A DNA stretch of 64,000 nucleotides. Source: Oenanthe sinensis (taxonomy: Eukaryota; Streptophyta; Magnoliopsida; Apiales; Apiaceae). This document shows, one piece after another, positions 59,715-64,000 of the stretch; position 1 is the first letter of the stretch; each line of letters begins with the position of its first letter. The notes below the pieces were generated by a model, which worked only from the letters and a program-made list of their open reading frames with translations, did not search any database and had not been told where the DNA came from. Where the stretch lies: contig CM053796.1 in assembly GCA_028671895.1 (NCBI GenBank), positions 29,138,860-29,202,859 of the forward strand, read 5' to 3'. Position numbers and translations under genes: made by a program.

Positions 59715-60688
59715 GGATGCTGAATTGGATTGTAACAAAAACAGTTGCTTTTCCTGTTGTTTTCCAAGAACTAATGAATGGAAGGACATTGAATGTAAGA
59801 GTTTTCTACTTGGTCTATATAGCTTCGGCAAAAATCTTCATCTTGTGAAGGAATTTGTTGAGACTAGAAGCATGTCAGATGTGCTGGCCTACTACTATGG
59901 AAAGTTTTATAGAAGCACGGAATACATCAGATGGTTACAGTCCAGGAAAATGGAGCGAAGAAGGATAATAAAGGAAGATAAGATTTACACAGGTTGGAGG
60001 CAGCATGAGCTTTTGTCACGCATCTCCCCTCATGTGTCTTCTGAATGCAAACAATCATTGAAGAAGGTAATGCCTGGAAGTAATATTAGATTCCACAGCT
60101 TTAGAAACAGTAATGCTACTTTTGATTTCACGCATTACAATTTTAGATATGTTATCATGCCTGAAGAAGATACCTAATTGTCTTCTGATATTGATTTGAA
60201 GCATTATGTTCGTATTGTAGAAATGTGTAAAATTTTGTTCTTAATCCTATCTGGTGTTTCTGATGCAACAGGATAATTTTGCAGTTTTCATGAACTGATG
60301 CTTATTTATTTACCAATTAGCATCATATTTAATTTTCTAGAACTAGAAAACAACGCCCAGGAGGTGCACTCTTCTTCAGTTCTCGTGCATGACATACTTT
60401 ATATATATTGATTTACTTGTTAATATATTAGGTGATTAATACCCTAAAATCCCAAAGCCTTAAAACATTAGTAATAAAGACTTATTACCCTCTCTATAGA
60501 CCTTATGCCTTCCCTCTGAACTGTTTTTTTGAAGAGGACATCAATATGAAGAAATCTGCGACGTTACATTTTGTGGTTGAGTTCAGTTTTAAAGATTAGA
60601 TTCTCTGTAAAGGATGGTGTGCTCTCTAACAGTTCGTCTGTCACTGACATCAAGCTAGGTGGATTAAAAAAAATGAAAGTCCAGGCTA

Positions 60689-60814
60689 ATGCATGCTAAT
60701 ATTTACAAATACCAGAGATTACAAATTCTTTGCTTCAATAATTTAGTTCTTATGCATGCTAATATTTACAAATACCAGAGATTACAAATTCTTTGCTTTA
60801 ATAATTTAGTTCTT
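60689..60814 (+). repeat. 63-bp tandem duplication in SANT gene intron
   Basis: Copies at 60689-60751 and 60752-60814 (atgcatgctaatatttac start) differ at one or two bases. The open frame across them is incidental. Confidence 0.9.
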
Positions 60815-62059
60815 CCTGGGAATAACACTTATCCTTTATTAGCTCATATGACAATAAGGTTTATGATTTTTTGGAAAACATTGGACATGGTTTCTTTCTG
60901 TAAACTCTATTCTCATGTCCTAAAGCACAGATAGAATGTTTTTCATTAAATCATTTCATCAAATTTATAATCTTATGATGATCCTTGTGATCTTTTATAG
61001 GTTTCTAGGAGATTTAAAAATGGAAAAGTTTCAGTAGAGAATTATTTGTTCACTTTAAAAAAGATCGCTGGTATTAGTTTACTTGTGGGAGCAGTAGCTA
61101 TAGGCAAAGAAAAAGAAGACCTCACTGGACCTGCCATTCATCGTGAAAAAAGAAAGAGACTTTCAGTCACTTGTACGAAACCTATTGGCAAAGAATGGAG
61201 CTCTCCAACAGAAGAAGTGAAAGGTCTAGCAGTTGGGACAACAATTCCATCTGCTCTTTCCAGGGATACTGAACAAGGTACTACAGAAGTAGCCCAAACT
61301 TTTACTGCAAAGGCTGATGATAGTACTCAAAAGGTGGTGCTGAGTACATTGCGTAAGGATAATGAGCCATCAATTGAAAAGTCGAAATTCTGGTTTGTGA
61401 TAGACCTTAACCAACCTTACCTATCTTCAGAGTCTGGTACTGACAAACAACCCACTGATAACCATTCATTAAATCTGAATACCTCTTTTTTGACTGAAAC
61501 AAACAATCATTTTGAGTTGATAAATTCTTCTAACGATGCGACTGGAAAAGAGCAGCCTGTCGTAAAAGGTCGAAGGCAAAGTAGTAGAAGGAGGGAATTG
61601 ACAACAAAAGCATTGGAAGCTATTGCTGATGATTTTCGTGGTCCTAAGAAAAGGAGAAAGGGTATGAACTCTTTATCACCAACCAACGATACTATCGATT
61701 CAGCACTTCATTGTTCCTCCTATTTGAGTGAAACACATGATCAGCTTGAGTTGAATTTCATTAACAATGCGACCGGAAAAGAGAAGCCTGCAGAAACATG
61801 CCAGAGGAGAAGTAGTAGGAATCGGCAATTGACAACAAAAGCATTGGAAGCTATTGCCCTTGACATTTACATGGATGAGAAAATTGATCCAAGAGTGGCT
61901 GGTTTTTCAGGTTTGTTCTCTGCCTTTCCTTGTAAAGTTGTATTATCATTTGCAAAGTTTATCTTATTTAGTGCATGATTTTAATCCGTCCTCAATTTTA
62001 AGAAGGCTGAACGTAATAAATATCTCTTGTGTTGTTCAGGCTATCACAGGACACCATAA

Positions 62060-63266
62060 GTTGCAGAATTTAGGAATGACTTATGTAATGGCTTGTTCCA
62101 ATGATGCTATATGATATTTCGTCAGTGCTTCTGCCTGCAATTTAAGTTATATGGAGAAAAGCTCCGATAGTTTAACAGAAAGTGATAGGTGCTTATGCTT
62201 TTAGGAAAGGTGATCAAATTTTCTCATGTTTAGACGTTTCATGTTACATTTATAAGACTCATCATGTTAATTAGATGAGTACATTACTTCTGTAAGATAT
62301 TAGTGTGGTTTTTTAAATTTCTGGATGCTGGTTTGTAAAATTTGCTCTATATTCTCATTTTGAGTCTTGTTGTTGCTGTTGCTATTAGTCCTGTTTGACT
62401 CTCATAAGCCATGTTCTTAGTGCTTGCTGTTGGTGGAGGTACTGAACTGGTATGAGTTTTACTGTGTACTATTTCGGGTATGTGCTTCTGGTATGTATTT
62501 GTTCTGGGGATTTTCTGCCACTCGTACTCGCAACTTTTATTCACAGGGATGAGTGATTAATTGTTGCATGATGTTAATAATTATGCAATATTATAAAGCA
62601 AGGTGAGCTGTATTCTTGAGCTACTTGAAGGCTGTAGGAGGTGATTTTTCTACCAAAGGGTACCAAGAATGTGCTTGGAAAAGGCATTTTTCATGGCAGA
62701 TTGTCATATCTTGTTTTAGTCGTGGGTTCCTGGCAGAGCCGTGGTTCATTTTTCACATATAAACCTCCCAGCTGGGTTCGGTTGTTACTTGTTAGATAGG
62801 TCCTGGCAGATACTGGTGGGATCTGGTCATCTGGGATCTGGTCATATGATTGACTAATCTATACTCTTATATCAATAAATTTAAAAAATTAAAAATTTTG
62901 ATCGATCGAATTCTAAGCTTATAAAATAGTTATTTTATATTAAATATAATTAGATTTAAACCCGTGCAAAATATAATTTTTATATATTTTATTTAATAAC
63001 TTAATATTAATATCAATATTTATTATTTATTATACTTTTTTGGTTATTTAAATTCATAATATTTATTTTTATTCGTATATTAAAACTAATAATATAAAAA
63101 CTAAACTTTTATATGTTAATACGATTTAAACCTCAATAATCTATTTTCTTTTTTATCATGATATGACTATATATTATAATCCGCTTCACCACATCTCAAC
63201 CACGAAAAGGATGCAGATTGAAACTTTATTATTTGGTCAAGATGACTTCACAATTTGGTCAAGTTG
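62060..63266. other. 3' flank of the SANT gene and intergenic DNA
   Basis: Transcribed 3' UTR probably extends some hundred bases. At about 62867 'tctatactcttatatcaat' resembles a Helitron 5' end and 'cccgtgca' occurs near 62961, but no 3' hairpin/CTRR end was found. No gene. Confidence 0.35.
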
Positions 63267-63928
63267 TTAAAAACTCAACCCTTCAAGTTGATGGCACAAG
63301 TTGATGGCACGCTCTAAGCATATTTTCTGATGTTTGAATTGTGCGTTCAGTTTGACTATCTGATTGCGGGTGGTATGCAGTACTAAAGTACTAAAGTTCA
63401 AATTCATCCTCAAGGCTTTCGGAAAACTCTTCCAAAACTGTGAAATAAATCGTGTATCTCTATCTGATACAATAGTTCTCGGTACCATGTGCAACTTTAC
63501 AATCTCTTTAACATACAATTCAGCCAACTGATTCATAGAATCGGAAAGAAGTGTGCTGGCTTACTCAACCGGTCAACTATAACCCATATTGAATCAAAAC
63601 CCTTGAGAGTGCGAGGAAGTGCCGAAACAAAATTCATAAATATATCATCCCATTTCCACCATGTAATCTTTAGTGGCTCTAGTAACCCTCAAAGTCTTTG
63701 ATGCTCAATTTTTACTTGACAAACTAGACATCTTTCAACAAATTCAGCCGCGTCCTTCGTCATACCTGGCCACCAAAAATATCCCTTCAAGTCATGATAC
63801 TTCTTAGTACTAACAGGATGTATTGCGTAACTAGAAGAGTGCGCCTCAGTCAAGATTTTCTTTCTCAAATCAACATCAGATGGAATACACAATCTTGAAC
63901 CAAGCCCTACAATGAATCTAAACCTCAT
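63267..63928 (-). pseudogene. Ty3/gypsy integrase remnant
   Basis: 63928-63689 carries the integrase zinc-finger region: HPVSTKKYHDLKGYFWWPGM followed by FVERCLVCQ (HHCC type; the usual HPG reads HPV). 63536-63267 carries the core with VSDRDTRFISQFW, the second catalytic Asp segment. Between them 'WKWDDIFMNFVSALPRTLKGFDS' wording is readable with stops. The element continues beyond the window on the right. Order and wording fit a chromovirus-like gypsy pol. It is inactive because the frame is broken. Confidence 0.82.
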
Positions 63929-64000
63929 TTTGAACTTCTACTTCAGTTCAAACATGAATCTACTTTAGCTACTGCTAGTTGGCTTCACCCCGAATTCGAT

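Larger units (their letters stand above)
59448..62059 (+). pseudogene. SANT-domain (ELM2/SANT-like) protein gene broken by a 73-bp duplication
   Basis: Exons 59448-60066, 61001-61910 and 62040-62059 join with GT/AG borders. Exon 1 opens MDINQEDIADSAW and GDEYQVEIPELM. A 73-bp tandem duplication then shifts the frame: the first frame stops at 59643-59645, and the family sequence goes on one frame over. The SANT domain follows (EWKDIECKSFLLGLYSFGKN, YYYGKFYRSTEY), then KIYTGWRQHELLSRISPHVS. Exon 2 begins VSRRFKNGKVSVENYLFTLK and contains IGKEKEDLTG. Exon 3 adds a few residues and a stop. In the plant family (Arabidopsis At2g47820 type, as I recall) a large middle region lies between the DLTG segment and the C-terminal LTTKALEA motif; most of it is absent here. 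The LTTKALEAIA motif is itself present twice. SANT/ELM2 proteins act in chromatin complexes. As read, no full protein can be made unless the duplication is an assembly error. Confidence 0.7.

Noticed and set aside
62867..62985. Second Helitron
   Set aside because: Only a 5'-like TCTATACT start and a 'cccgtgca' fragment; no hairpin and CTRR end.

Overview
This is a stretch of plant nuclear DNA, AT-rich and full of transposable elements. It comes from a eudicot, probably an asterid, but the sequence does not fix the species. The genes show plant introns with GT/AG borders, plant-only families (TOC159, RALF, REF/SRPP), a nuclear copy of plastid DNA and typical plant repeats (Ty1/copia and Ty3/gypsy elements, a Helitron, and Harbinger-, hAT- and Stowaway-type MITEs).

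Layout. 1-3457: 3' end and 3' LTR of a copia element ('family A', plus strand). 4235-8536: intronless TOC159 chloroplast import receptor. 8.5-12.1 kb: intergenic DNA with nested MITEs and an LTR-like block. 12113-25573: a 13.5 kb copia element ('family B', minus strand) with both LTRs, PBS, PPT, damaged gag-pol and a long third reading frame downstream of pol. 26596-26933: small Helitron holding a 51-bp tandem repeat. 26990-28858: solo LTR of family A, inverted relative to the copy at 1607-3457. 29878-30861: REF/SRPP-like gene (minus, 3 exons). 31.6-33.7 kb: tandem duplication of about 1.08 kb carrying a MITE-like element. 37.5-39.8 kb: Stowaway, Harbinger-like and hAT-like MITEs. 41769-42116: RALF peptide hormone (minus). 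43757-47317: FolD-type folate enzyme (minus, 5 exons). 48677-53482: conserved plant gene of unknown function (minus, 14 exons). 54205-54677: broken fragment of a CW-type zinc-finger gene. 57.95-58.17 kb: plastid-derived DNA with a trnI-CAU copy. 59448-62059: SANT-domain gene broken by a 73-bp tandem duplication. 63.27-63.93 kb: Ty3/gypsy integrase remnant running to the window edge.

The host genes are unrelated housekeeping or signalling genes and form no pathway. The most unusual material is in the copia elements. Family B carries 29 exact copies of a 7-mer (GACAGTA/TACTGTC) in its LTRs and interior. One cluster lies upstream of a TATA box and a pyrimidine-rich leader directly in front of the third reading frame, which suggests an internal promoter resembling the LTR promoter. 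Family A has its own unrelated motif (TCATACCGA) arrayed just upstream of its LTR TATA box. All coordinates, splice sites and motif counts were read by eye. Family assignments rest on recalled family features, not on database searches.
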